NCBI GenBank assembly: GCA_012295275.1
Contig: CM022679.1
Location: forward strand, 25,898,407-25,962,406
DNA from: Chrysomallon squamiferum
Lineage: Eukaryota > Mollusca > Gastropoda > Neomphalida > Peltospiridae
DNA length: 64,000 nucleotides
Direction: 5' to 3'
Part shown: positions 41,945 to 52,025 of the stretch, one piece after another
Layout of the letters: each line of letters begins with the position of its first letter
Position numbering within the stretch: position 1 is the first letter of the stretch
The notes under the pieces: generated by a model
Databases searched by the model: none
The model's input: only the letters and a program-made list of their open reading frames with translations
What the model was told of the DNA's origin: nothing
Position numbers and translations under genes: made by a program

Positions 41945-42967
41945 ATGCCCAAAACACATATTAATCACTTGGAATATTACAAATGTAACTAAATATTTTC
42001 TTAATTTATATTAGCAATATATTATTGATTATGAAATAATTAGATGAGAGTTTCTTCTCCATTTTAAAAGATTCCTAATAAAAATCAGATATACATACCA
42101 ATGAAGTCATAATTATCAAAATAAAATTACTTTACGTCTTTTCCTTACTTAAAAATAATATATTCTGATTACTTACAGTAGCTCTTTAGAGAGAAACGCA
42201 GCAAAGAGCATACTTCTTAATTATGTGTTTATCGTAGTACATTAACACTGTTTTGTGCAAGTTTAAATGATTACATTTAAAAGATAACCTGAGGATAAAG
42301 AGAATAGTTAGGACAGCAGACAATTGCTCCAAGTCGCAGAGAAATCTGACTGCACAGAAGACAGTACATGCTCTTGTCCCCTGAGCCCCATGCTCCACCG
42401 TACATAAAAATAACAACTGGTTTTAGATGCGATGACAAACCCAGCTCGGTACTGTATATATCCATTGTGCGATCATTTCTACCATATGGAACATCCTGAA
42501 AATTTTTAAAAAAAATAAATAAAAAGTAATAATTGGTAATTGTCTTTTGAAAGCAAGAAGTCAGATGAAGAAACATTTTGGATTCTTCTATGTTATTATT
42601 TTCTCAGAATATTAAACATTAATTAATATCAAAGTGTATTAACTGTATTTAAGTTTATCCTTTTTGTCCTTAACATCACACCTAATGACTTCTTCATTTT
42701 AAAACTTACCTTGAGAAGCTCAGACCTTCGTGAGTTATTGTAGAAATACTTCCATCTCCAGTAAAGATAACAAAACCTCAATAAAGTGAGTTTCTGTATC
42801 AACGTGTAATTCAGAGCAAATACTTTTTTAGGATGGAATGCTCTTCTGTACTTGTGTCGAACCTGTGGCCATCCGTACAACACATTGCAGAGCAAGGCAA
42901 CAGTGTAAGGTACAGCTACTGCAGTGGATGCCAGTAAAGCTAAACCTTTAACTATGCTGCCCACCAT
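39227..42967 (-). CDS. isoprenylcysteine methylesterase-like alpha/beta hydrolase, 6 exons
   Basis: Predicted 491 aa serine esterase. Exons in order: 42967-42710, 42495-42289, 41837-41754, 41305-40762, 40379-40223, 39452-39227; all GT-AG and in frame. Residues about 10-35 are hydrophobic, with further hydrophobic residues near 57-72, suggesting membrane anchoring. Core: PYGRNDRTMDIY, oxyanion motif YGGAWGSG (119-124), PNYSLYPQ, GYVDDMIQDI, nucleophile GHSAG (Ser192), acid HGTED (Asp429), base CDHYE (His461). This order matches the plant ICME family, which removes the methyl ester from prenylated cysteine, and uncharacterised animal relatives. Substrate in animals is not established. Odd: about 125 acidic residues are inserted after the nucleophile helix (see findings). 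The start ATG sits 5 nt after a plausible acceptor, so a 5' UTR intron is likely. Other alpha/beta hydrolases of the AADAC/carboxylesterase class are the alternative. Confidence 0.88.
39536..39597. repeat. AAT microsatellite
   Basis: About 20 copies of AAT in the last hydrolase intron. Confidence 0.9.
40223..40379 (-). CDS. ICME-like exon 5
   Basis: 157 nt, residues 366-416 plus split codons. GLAGVYKIHDHFAHESERGI and on to DRFSPTVIIKN, equivalent to the SGGYNL...FSPE region of plant ICME. Confidence 0.86.
40762..41305 (-). CDS. ICME-like exon 4, nucleophile plus acidic insertion
   Basis: 544 nt, residues 184-364. Begins DKIILMGHSAGAHLSAMAIL (nucleophile Ser192), then a low-complexity Ser/Glu/Asp-rich region (about 213-337) with an EEEEEDEED run, then TLVDLCKSVKAFIG. 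Ends in phase 1. Confidence 0.88.
41754..41837 (-). CDS. ICME-like exon 3
   Basis: 84 nt, residues 156-183: GYVDDMIQDIVDCISWTYEH then IESYGGDK. This is the helix before the nucleophile strand and is the best conserved stretch with plant ICME. Confidence 0.88.
42289..42495 (-). CDS. ICME-like exon 2, oxyanion motif
   Basis: 207 nt, residues 87-155, phase 0 at both ends. Holds KPVVIFMYGGAWGSGDKSMY and the PNYSLYPQ strand. Donor GTTATC is weak but GT-AG. Confidence 0.88.
42710..42967 (-). CDS. ICME-like exon 1, N-terminal membrane segment
   Basis: 258 nt, residues 1-86, starting MVGSIVKGLALLASTAVAVP. Start context AAGCCATGG is strong. Upstream TGTTGTTGCAG reads as a splice acceptor ending at 42973. 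Donor GTAAGT. Confidence 0.85.
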
Positions 42968-43561
42968 GGCTTCTGCAACAACAATAATAATTTATCATTA
43001 ATAATCACTGAAGTTTTTCACAACCACACACAATTTTCTCAAACATGATAAAATGAATAAATAACATTCACAGAATTATATATATATATATATAAAATAA
43101 TAACAACAAAGCAGTTATGTATTTTACCGTTCATTTAATGTTTAGTTCCTTGTGAGAAATATTTAAAAATGTGGCCATTGATCAATGATGAGTAATACAC
43201 ATTTTGTTGTTTCTATCTATAAAATACTTTGAAAAATTGCTACTTTTATTTTGTTTATTTTTGTTGTTACTCGCAGTTATTGTACTTGCTGATGTTTACT
43301 GTAAGTTAATTACAAAAATAATATTTATTTGTTACATTACGTGTAAGTTGCACGCGTACACATCATTTTTCGTTTTTAACCCGGAATTTGGTAACTTGAG
43401 CCAGCTCATGATAACTAAAACAAATATTTCAAATAAGGATAATCCTAGGTTACTGAAAACTAACTTGTTCTTCTTAAAGTTGTTAATATCAATTTTGTTT
43501 TTCGATTTTCCATGTTCGTGAAATGCTAAAAGTAAAAGGGACGAAATAACTGGGTGCAAAT

Positions 43562-43905
43562 TGAGTTAGGGGCAAAACGTCAAATATTCTCACGTTCGAT
43601 GTCGTAAGGTAGTCCGTTATTAGTGCAAAAAATAACAAAGAGGGCAATTAATAGTCACAATTGTATATCAAACAACTTACACGTCCGAAGTACGAAAATA
43701 AATTCAATTAAATAATTGCATCAAGATTTATAAATTAACTCCTGATATCTTTCGTGCACGCAGACATTTTTATTTTTCTGATTGTAGTAAACGCTAAATC
43801 GTACCACAATTTTGAGAGATCCACTTATATTTAAGCGGATTTAAATATTAGGTCTATGAATTCAAAAATTATTTTATTGACTTTATTTTTTTATAATAAA
43901 GAAAA
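43562..43905. repeat. dispersed repeat, copy 1
   Basis: Homologous over about 300 bp, same orientation, to 51722-52025, at a rough 75% identity by eye. Shared blocks include ACGTTCGATGT, TTAGTGCAAAA, AACAACTTACACGT, GAGATCCACTTA and TCAAAAATT. No terminal inverted repeats were recognised. Confidence 0.75.
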
Positions 43906-43944
43906 GGACAGCTTGTACTTGTTTAGGAAAAATTAAATGATTTA

Positions 43945-44188
43945 CAGTTAAAACGCAGAATCATAAATCATTTAAACACTTCTTTTAAATCTACATTACA
44001 TTTGCTATTAAACTATAAATGTATATACATAAATGAAGAATCATAATTCATTTTAATGATTCTTTTATGTCTACATTACATTTGATATTACAGTACAAAT
44101 GTTTATTTAAACTTTTATACTGTAATATCAAATGTAATACAGGTATAAAAGAAGCGTTAAAATGATTTATGATTCTACGTTTTAACTG
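43945..44188. mobile_element. 244 bp Tc1/mariner-type MITE
   Basis: Near-perfect terminal inverted repeats of about 66 bp (CAGTTAAAACG...CGTTTTAACTG) flanked by TA on both sides (43943-43944, 44189-44190). A third arm-like copy (about 44036-44098) lies inside, and the centre forms its own hairpin (GATATTACAGTA...TACTGTAATATC). Too short to encode a transposase. CAGT termini with a TA target duplication fit Tc1/mariner. Confidence 0.82.
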
Positions 44189-45479
44189 TAAGTCTTTTAA
44201 TATATATTATATGCACACACACACACACACACAGACACACAGACATTTTACTCTTACTGTGTATACTACAGATACTATGTCGACTTTTATTGAAGCAGTA
44301 AGATATTTTGTTAATGCATCCAATAAAGGAGAAAAACACATTTATAAAATAAAATTCATGACTGAATAATAAATATATTCTGTATTTATAATTTATTTCT
44401 AAAACTATTTTCAAATAAATACATTTTGAGATGATTATTATTATTATTATTATTATTATTCCTTGATCTTGAAGTTGGTATTGCCAATTAGTTTATAATC
44501 TTACAATATTAGACTGATTTCTGAAACTACTTTAGTAAGTTATTATTGATAAAATATAGCAAATGACTTATTAATCCATGTTTATACTGAATATGACACT
44601 GACCATAATTAGCACAGTATCTTGTTGTTTTAAAGAATAATTGTATTTAAAGTGGACATAGCATTGTACCTATAAACAGTCTAATAATATTTTATAGACA
44701 GTACTTTGTTTTTGGTGAGCTTTTGGGGAGCCCTATATGTGACAACGACATAATGGCGCTCAGGATTATTTTAGAAGTATGCAGGCTATAATTAGCTTAT
44801 TTCTTCATCTCTCAACTTGAACACTTTAACAGGCAGGGAGACAGGCATTCAGACACACACACACACACACACATTATAGAAATTACTTGATGTTGTAAAG
44901 CCACTTTTCTCAATTTTAGAACAAAAATTAACAACAAAATTCCGAGGTTTCATATTTTTATTTATTTATTAAATCTGTTTAAATAGATATGCACAAGAAA
45001 CGACATGGTGGACTTTTTGTATGAGCAATAACAGTCTGTGCTGCCAATTTTCAATGACAAATATTCAGCCCTTATTCGTCAAAAAGATTATAAACTTTTC
45101 TGAAATAGCATTTTACAAAAATAAATAAATAAAATGAAGTAAAATAGAATAAATATATATGATTTTTAAAAAAATATATATATATATATAAAAAACTAAG
45201 AAATGCAAATAAAACTTCGAAATGGAACAAAACACATAAGACTCAGTCTTTTCAGGTTTTTTGCTCCAAAACGATTCTTTCACTCTTAAATTGAACACGC
45301 GAAAATAAAAATCAAGTTACGATAAAATTATAGTTAGAATTAGTATTTGTGTTCTATATTAGTATCAACGTGGAAGCCATGTTAAGACATTAATATAGTA
45401 GACTCTGGAAGATCAGGCAACTGCACTCTCTCGACTTGCAATATTGAAGGAATGATCCTCTTTTGTTTCGCTGTAAGAA

Positions 45480-45557
45480 CTATTTCACTGAATATGCAAC
45501 AGGAACAGTTTCTCCTCTCTCTCTCAGTTCCTTCAAGTAACAAAATGGGTTGACATC
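45480..45557 (-). CDS. AS3MT: AS3MT exon 9
   Basis: 78 nt. DVNPFCYLKELRERGETVPV then AYSVK and stop TAG. No family match of its own; chosen for its acceptor and continuous frame. Least certain exon. Confidence 0.65.
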   Translation of the reverse strand, partial: DVNPFCYLKELRERGETVPVAYSVK

Positions 45558-45700
45558 CTGTAAATAAAACAGTCAGTAAATTTACATTACAAAATTTTAA
45601 ATGAGACAATAAAAATGTTGAATAGTAATAATAATAATTTAAAAAAAAAAAAAAAAAAAATAAAAAATTTTTATTAATAATAATAATAATAATAATAATA

Positions 45701-45736
<36 letters not shown>

Positions 45737-45792
45737 AAACAAACAAAATACACACAAACCATACCTTACTTGTTCTTTGTTTTCATAATAAC

Positions 45793-45884
<92 letters not shown>

Positions 45885-46092
45885 ATTTTCAGTAACTGCA
45901 AATTTCTCCAAACTGCAGCATCCCTCAAAACAAACATAAAAACCCAGGAATACACACACACAGAAAGAGAAGAAAGTGTGAAATATACCAGTGGATCGAT
46001 GAAGCGGAAGCTGTTGTTGAATCTTGATGTTTTGAGAATGGCGGCCAGAACTGGGTCAACTGTAAGAGGTTCGCCAGTCTAATAAAAAAACA

Positions 46093-46123
<31 letters not shown>

Positions 46124-46136
46124 AGTAGTATATATA

Positions 46137-46186
<50 letters not shown>

Positions 46187-46902
46187 CATACATGTGTGTA
46201 TGTTTAGAGGTTGCTGTATATGTGTGTGTTTTTTTTTTTTTTCAAAAGAATTATTACAATTATAGTCATCATCATCACTGGTATTTTTCTATTTCTTCTT
46301 TTTATCATCATCATTATTATTATTATTATTATTAAGAACACTAAGTCTTTATCGATATTTTTACTATATACTATCAAAATACGTGAAATAAATGTCATAT
46401 CTCATTCTATTCACTATTAATTAAGTACGCCCATTGTTAAATGTGCGTTCTTATCAGATAAAAATTATTTTAATTTTCCATTCAGGATGCACCCTATATG
46501 TTAAAATGGCAGAACTCTAAACAAAATATTCACATTACGATTATAAAGATTTATTTTTTACTAACTTTGAATTTGTTATTAACATCAAAAGGCCATTCGT
46601 TTTCAAATCCTTTGATGTCACCTTTGTAAACGACAGACGTCATGTTTTCTTTGATGTTGGGTAACTTAAACATTCTGTACGTGATAGAAACAAACTGTGC
46701 ATCGCCTGCAATAATGATAAATAAATCGTCAAAAGTTAACAGTATCTTTATCTTTCTTTGTAATTATAATTCTTGTTTGTGTTATACAATAATCATTATC
46801 ATTATAATTATCGAAGTCGTTGTCGTTTTTATTATGACAAGCCACAAGAGAAAACCCTTTTTTCTTCTTTAAATTTTTTATATATATATAAAATTTGTTT
46901 TA

Positions 46903-46949
<47 letters not shown>

Positions 46950-47629
46950 TGTATATATGTGTATATATATATATATATATATAGAAAATGTGTATATATG
47001 TGTGTCTATGTATATAAATGACACACTCAGTATATTTTTAATCTACGATTTCGTCATAGCATAATTACTGTTCATACTTCATTATTAGTAAAGAGTGGTT
47101 GTTTATCTTAGGCTAATGTTTCAACAACGTCGACGATGTATTTTGTTCTTAATTACTTGTTGTCAAATATACATCAAGAACCATTTAGCTAATATTTCAC
47201 AGACCAAAAAAACAAAATCAAAAACTCTCATAGCAAGGCTCTTGATAAATCAGCACAGGAGTTAGAACGGGAAACAGCCGTTAGGTGAACTGAAGAGAAT
47301 TGATTACCACTCTCTAACCATTTTATTGAGTTAAACTCGTGCAACACAAACGTTTGAAATCATGGTTATGCTGCAAAAACTGAATAACGTAGGTGCCAGA
47401 GCTAAGAAACAAACCAAGAAGATCTCTGTATTTTGGGCAGATGACTTCAACTGTTGAAATTTCTACAAGTCTTGGACTGCAGAAACCAACTTCAGCAGCG
47501 AGATCGTAAAGAGTTTTCCAGTAGAGAGCACCAGCAATGCAAAACCTGCGCGTAAAACAAAACATTTTAAGTAACAAATAATTCATTAAAAGAATTTTAA
47601 AACATAGAAATATGCAAATGGGTAAATGA

Positions 47630-47689
<60 letters not shown>

Positions 47690-47752
47690 TAATAATAATA
47701 ATAATAAAATGATAATAATAAATAAAAAAGATAGAAAAAAAAAAAAAATTTG

Positions 47753-47787
<35 letters not shown>

Positions 47788-48324
47788 TTATGTATATTAG
47801 TTTAAATCTAGATAATCTAAATAAAAGCCTTTTTTTGCAAAAACAAAAAAAAACAAATAAACAAACAAAGAAAAAAAAAAGGATATGTGAGAAAATTAGT
47901 TATGTTTTAGAATGCTTTCAAATTCCTATGTACTTCAAGTCCGTTTGAAATTAAGCTTCATGAAACATTTATGAACTGTCTGCTTATATTCACATACATT
48001 TGCTAAAAAATAAATCTGTATATCACACGTCTTTATTTCACTAAAATAAAGAAAACAGAACTCGAAAAGTAATCGCCTGCTACTATTTGCTAAAACGTTG
48101 CTAAAATTCTCTAAAATCAGAATTATTCGTTGTGTTTTAATTTTATATAAATTACCCCAAAGAAAATCGTTGCTCCTGATGTCGGCTGAGAGATCTTTGC
48201 TGCAGTAGACGTCACTAAAGTACAGCTCCCCACCATACTTAAAATAAAAGTTTTAATATTAAAATTGAATAGGGAACTAACAGTTAGGTATTTGTACTTA
48301 TCATGTTCTGCTTTTCTGTGTAAT

Positions 48325-48407
<83 letters not shown>

Positions 48408-48806
48408 GACATACACAAACACACAGGCACACAGACACATGCACATTAAAATTTAGAGTCTATTGAAGTATGTGACATTTTACACAGTATAAAAGAAATA
48501 CCTTCAGAACACGAAAAGCTTCCTTCAGGACTTTCTTTTTGTCAGACGTCAAATTAATGACACCGTTTGATCTGAGATTCAACAAAACAAAACTCACAAT
48601 AATTATATCATTACCTAAATATTGTGTTTGATTAACAACATTGATGAAAACTCAGAATGTCTTAACTATTTCCGTAGACATTATGAATAGCAGCATTAGT
48701 TGCAAAACGAAAATTTAGAAATGAATGCAGCTCATAAATTTATTTATTCGACATTTTTATATACATGTTTATTTCCCAATTCTTTTTATTATTTATTTCT
48801 ATATTT

Positions 48807-48859
<53 letters not shown>

Positions 48860-50859
48860 ATGTATGTATGTATGTATGTATGTATGTATGGATGTATTGA
48901 TTAATTTATTTATTTATTCCTTTGTTCATTTTAGTTGGATTTTAGTTATATTATTAGTAATAAGGTATATGTACAAAGTATACTGTTTCTAATTCTGAAA
49001 ATGTATCTGTGGCCCATTTTCTAAACGTAAACATTGTTTACATGATAATGTCAAAAGTGTTGTCTTTAATTCCAAGTTCATCCAGCTTCTCGATGTATCC
49101 GACTTTGAACTCCACATTCGGTTCACTCATTTCAAATTTTTCCATGTGATATTTGATATACTTATTGGCAACATCAACCTAAAAAAAACAAAAACAACAA
49201 AAAACAACAAAAAATAAAAAACAAAAAAAAACCCAAAAACACACACTCGCACACAATAAATAAATAAATAAATAAATATAATAAAAAAGATAAACAGCAT
49301 ATATATGTACACGCACACATAGAGAAAGACACAAACATCATGTCTCTCTTATTATAAAGTTCTTTTCATTTTTAAATAATGAATATATATATATGATATT
49401 GAAAAATTTATTTTCATTTAATTTATTATAATTGGGTACACTATTTATTATAATATAATTGGGTACACATTATTTTAGTATAATTGGGTACATAATTTAT
49501 TTTATTATAACTGATTACACCATTTATTTTATTATAATTGTGTACATTATTTATTTTATTATAATATACAACTGGGTTTGTTTTATTATATTTGAGTACA
49601 AATTTGTTTTATTATAATTGGGTACACAGGATTTTATTTTATTATATTGCTTTATGTTTTATTATAATTGGGTACACAATTTGTTTTATTATAGTTGGAT
49701 ACACAGTTTATTTCTTATTATTTATTTTAACACAATTTATTTTATTATAACTGGTTACATAATTTATTTTATTATTGGTTACATAATTTGACGAATCACT
49801 GATGGAACACTATCAGAAACCTTGATTTTTATTTTTTTGTTGTTTTTTTTTTTTCAATACGAAGGCTCTTTTCTTTATTTAGACTATACAATACATGTTT
49901 TAAACTAATAGCATGTTTTTGTTTTGTTTTATTGTTGTTGTTTCTTTTAGATTTTTAACATTTTTTTACATATTAATTTTTTAACTGACCAGCTCCTCTG
50001 TCATGTCGACTCCAGTCAGGTGACCGTTCTGGCCAATCAGCTTGCTCAAAATGTAAGAATCTCTGCCAGCGCCACTTCCAAAGTCAAGGACGTTCATTCC
50101 CTCCACCTTCTCTGGCACTACAAGACCACATCCGTAAAATCTGTGACAATATGACGAATTGAATCAACATTTATGTATTTAGGATCACTATTTCTTTTAT
50201 GTTCATTCACAAATTTATATTCATTCACAAATTTACTATAGGTGGCAATATATACTTATATATATATATAAGAATAAACAAAAAAATTATCAAAAAAGAA
50301 CAAACAAATTTTGCATGTCAGTATGCTCTGTGATTGCGATCTTCCTTAATTTTTCAGACATTCATTGTTTTACGTTTTTATTAGAAATAAATTATATATA
50401 GTCTAACACTTGTTACAATATTCATTTAAATCTTTATTTATTTAAGAATCGTTATTTAAGTCAAACTATCAAAACAGCGTAAAATCAGCCGCGAGTCTTA
50501 GCAGATAATAAAATATGAACAGTTATTATGCACTCTCTCTCTCTCTTTCTCTTTGCGTATTTACCTGCACGCACGCACGCACACACAAACAATACCACAT
50601 AACTAGTTAATTCTTTGCACTACCAGCCGCTCTAACTTTAAACTGTATTGTTCATAGAATAACACAACAAACAAATAAACAAAACCCTTTTAATTTCTTC
50701 TTACCGTTTTTTGACTTCGTCATGTATTACAGACAGAGCGTCTTTAATATCAGACAGAAGGTTGTTGCTGTATTTGACGTCCACAAAACCACACGATGTC
50801 TGTGACCACTTTGTGTACGTATCCTTGACTTTGTCTTCTTGGCGTTTTGAGCACGACAT
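45480..50859 (-). CDS. AS3MT: arsenite methyltransferase, 9 exons
   Basis: SAM-dependent enzyme that methylates trivalent arsenic in the cytosol. Exons: 50859-50705, 50140-49990, 49178-49042, 48571-48502, 48237-48156, 47545-47415, 46705-46566, 46078-45989, 45557-45480. About 344 aa if one base is allowed for at the exon 5/6 junction. Seen: FYGCGLVVPE (Cys56), SAM motif VLDFGSGAGRD (69-79), TGVDMTEELV, GYIEKLDELGI, DIIISNGVINL, LYFSDVY, FCIAGALYW (Cys201), GDAQFVSITYRMFK, LAAILKTSRFNNSF. Cys23, Cys56 and Cys201 align with human Cys32, Cys61 and Cys206, but the residue matching human Cys156 is Gly151. The C-terminal Cys-rich tail of vertebrate AS3MT is absent. The exon 5/6 junction breaks frame by one base (see findings). 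Family assignment is secure; activity is doubtful. Confidence 0.9.
45794..45882. repeat. compound (AT)n(AG)n microsatellite
   Basis: About 16 bp of AT followed by about 72 bp of AG, in the last AS3MT intron, about 105 nt downstream of the exon 8 donor. Read on the transcript it is a long CU tract. Confidence 0.93.
45989..46078 (-). CDS. AS3MT: AS3MT exon 8
   Basis: 90 nt, phase 0 at both ends. TGEPLTVDPVLAAILKTSRF then NNSFRFIDPL, matching VDEETAAILKNSRFAQDFLI of the human enzyme. Confidence 0.88.
46566..46705 (-). CDS. AS3MT: AS3MT exon 7
   Basis: 140 nt. DAQFVSITYRMFKLPNIKEN then VVYKGDIKGFENEWPFDVNN. Matches the human CRFVSATFRLFK...YNGGITGHE region. Confidence 0.88.
46907..46982. repeat. 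AT microsatellites in AS3MT intron
   Basis: Two TA arrays separated by a short GTATATG-containing spacer. Confidence 0.9.
47415..47545 (-). CDS. AS3MT: AS3MT exon 6, FCIAGALYW
   Basis: 131 nt. FCIAGALYWKTLYDLAAEVG then FCSPRLVEISTVEVICPKYR. Human counterpart ECLGGALYW carries arsenic-binding Cys206. Ends in phase 1 before GTTTGT, joining exon 7 as DLLG-DAQF. Confidence 0.9.
47633..47787. repeat. AAT array followed by ATT array
   Basis: AAT units at 47633-47706 and ATT units at 47756-47787 face each other, so the transcript could fold back into a hairpin. In the AS3MT intron that contains the frame mismatch. Confidence 0.88.
48156..48237 (-). CDS. AS3MT: AS3MT exon 5
   Basis: 82 nt. YGGELYFSDVYCSKDLSADI then RSNDFLWG. 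Ends TGG-G before GTAATT (phase 1), while the next exon needs phase 2. Confidence 0.85.
48332..48402. repeat. compound (CT)n(CA)n microsatellite
   Basis: CT then CA dinucleotides, in the AS3MT intron between exons 4 and 5. Confidence 0.92.
48502..48571 (-). CDS. AS3MT: AS3MT exon 4, SNGVINL motif
   Basis: 70 nt. ISNGVINLTSDKKKVLKEAF then RVLK. The family motif is SNCVINL; here the cysteine codon position reads GGT (Gly). Confidence 0.9.
48811..48893. repeat. (GT)n(GTAT)n microsatellite
   Basis: GT array passing into GTAT array, in the AS3MT intron between exons 3 and 4. Confidence 0.92.
49042..49178 (-). CDS. AS3MT: AS3MT exon 3
   Basis: 137 nt. VDVANKYIKYHMEKFEMSEP, then GYIEKLDELGIKDNTFDII. 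Ends in phase 2 before GTAAAC. Confidence 0.9.
49425..49790. repeat. AT-rich minisatellite, ATAATTGGGTACAC unit
   Basis: Ten or more degenerate units of about 25-35 bp with core TTATTATAATTGGGTACA, filling the AS3MT intron between exons 2 and 3. Units vary in spacing. Confidence 0.85.
49990..50140 (-). CDS. AS3MT: AS3MT exon 2, SAM-binding motif
   Basis: 151 nt. FYGCGLVVPEKVEGMNVLDF then GSGAGRDSYILSKLIG. Contains the glycine-rich SAM loop and the conserved YGCG cysteine. Donor GTCAGT. Confidence 0.92.
50705..50859 (-). CDS. AS3MT: AS3MT exon 1
   Basis: 155 nt. MSCSKRQEDKVKDTYTKWSQ then TSCGF, with Cys23 aligned to human Cys32. Start context CACCACCATGT is good. An AAT array lies 27 nt upstream of the ATG. 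Confidence 0.85.
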
Positions 50860-50882
50860 GGTGGTGAAAGATTGATCTGTTT

Positions 50883-50886
<4 letters not shown>

Positions 50887-50932
<46 letters not shown>
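50887..50932. repeat. AAT microsatellite next to AS3MT start
   Basis: About 15 AAT copies lying 27-73 nt upstream of the AS3MT ATG, so within the 5' UTR or core promoter. Confidence 0.9.
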
Positions 50933-50933
<1 letters not shown>

Positions 50934-51004
50934 GTGTGATGGTGGTGTAGGTGTGTCGGGTAAAAAAGTACTTGGTCACCAATGTTTCTCAACACCGGTC
51001 TGAG

Positions 51005-51036
51005 CCAATCAGAAAGCACCATTGACGTCACGTGAC
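51005..51036 (-). promoter_or_regulatory. CCAAT box plus overlapping CRE and E-box
   Basis: CCAAT at 51005-51009 (as GATTGG on the transcribed sense strand), palindromic CRE TGACGTCA at 51023-51030, overlapping the 10 bp palindrome GTCACGTGAC at 51027-51036, a CLEAR/E-box-type site. All lie about 145-180 nt upstream of the AS3MT ATG, where a proximal promoter would be expected. Confidence 0.5.
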
Positions 51037-51721
51037 CTGAGCGCTGGCTTTCCGTCCGCAACGGGAATAAAAAATTTCGCAAACGCAGAATCATCGTTCG
51101 GAACCATAACATTTATTGAAACTAATCACAATAGCAGTTAATAGGCATATCTATAAGTGTAATACACTTTTATTGATAGACTTATCCAATTTTGCTGTGG
51201 CCATTGGAAAGTTTTCTAATTCTTTTGACAACAATTTTTAAAACCTTTCCTTCATCAATATTCATAAATCGAAAGCCAGGTCGTAGGAAGATTTATATAC
51301 TACGTCATCAAACTAAGTTTACTTAAAGATATTTTTTTCCAAATCGACGGCCACGCCCACTGGCCTATCAGAAAGCGTGCCTGTCGTAGACGTGCTTTAC
51401 AACAGCTCGCTCTGATTAGCACGTTCAACTGTTTTCCAGTTCCAATTGGACCGACAGAAGGGATTTTTTGCTGACGCACGCTGTGCACTCTGGCCACCAC
51501 CCAGCAAGGATCGCGGAGAACGAAATGGGTTATTTTCACAAACCTAAATGTTGAGATGACAATGATGATAATTTTAGTAATAATAATGATAATGCATTTT
51601 TCTTAGACATGGATAAAACGAATAAACAACAATCATAAAGTTTACTTCACCAAAAAAAAAAAAAAGCAAAGAAAAAAAAAATATGGGTCCAAAGTCGGTC
51701 AGGCCTTTGGCCTTGGGTACG

Positions 51722-52025
51722 GAAAGGTCACGTATTGTCGCGTTCGATGTAGTACGGTAGTCTATTGTTAGTGCAAAACATAACAAGGAGGACAGTTAAT
51801 AATAACAGTTGTACATGAAACAACTTACACGTACGAAGCAAGAAAATAAAATCAACCAAGTAATTGTATCAAGGTTTATAAAACTTTTTCTGGTTGTTTT
51901 TTTTCTGATTGCAGTAAACGTTAATTCTTACGAAAGTTTTGCGAGATCCACTTACATTTAAGTAGATTTAATGTTTTGGTCTATGGATTCAAAAATTCTT
52001 TTATTATCTTTATTTTTTATATTAC
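51722..52025. repeat. dispersed repeat, copy 2
   Basis: Same-orientation homologue of 43562-43905. It lies about 0.86 kb upstream of the AS3MT start; the other copy is about 0.6 kb upstream of the hydrolase start. Confidence 0.75.

Larger units (their letters stand above)
42968..45479. other. interval between hydrolase start and AS3MT end
   Basis: No coding region. Should contain the hydrolase promoter and 5' UTR, a dispersed repeat (43562-43905) and a 244 bp MITE (43945-44188). The AS3MT 3' end probably uses one of the minus-strand AATAAA copies near 44950-44970 or further upstream; which one is unclear. Confidence 0.6.

Noticed and set aside
45674-45961. Ser-Leu repeat protein frame
   Set aside because: Translation of the AG microsatellite inside an AS3MT intron; the same applies to 61759-62061.
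47323-47414. Open frame continuing past AS3MT exon 6 (GLFLSSGTYVIQF)
   Set aside because: It loosely resembles the next family segment, but exon 7 (DAQFVSITYRMFK) matches far better and the donor at 47414 keeps frame.
51300-51539. 79-residue minus-strand frame in the GC-richer stretch upstream of AS3MT
   Set aside because: No family match; the stretch is more likely promoter-proximal or a repeat than coding.
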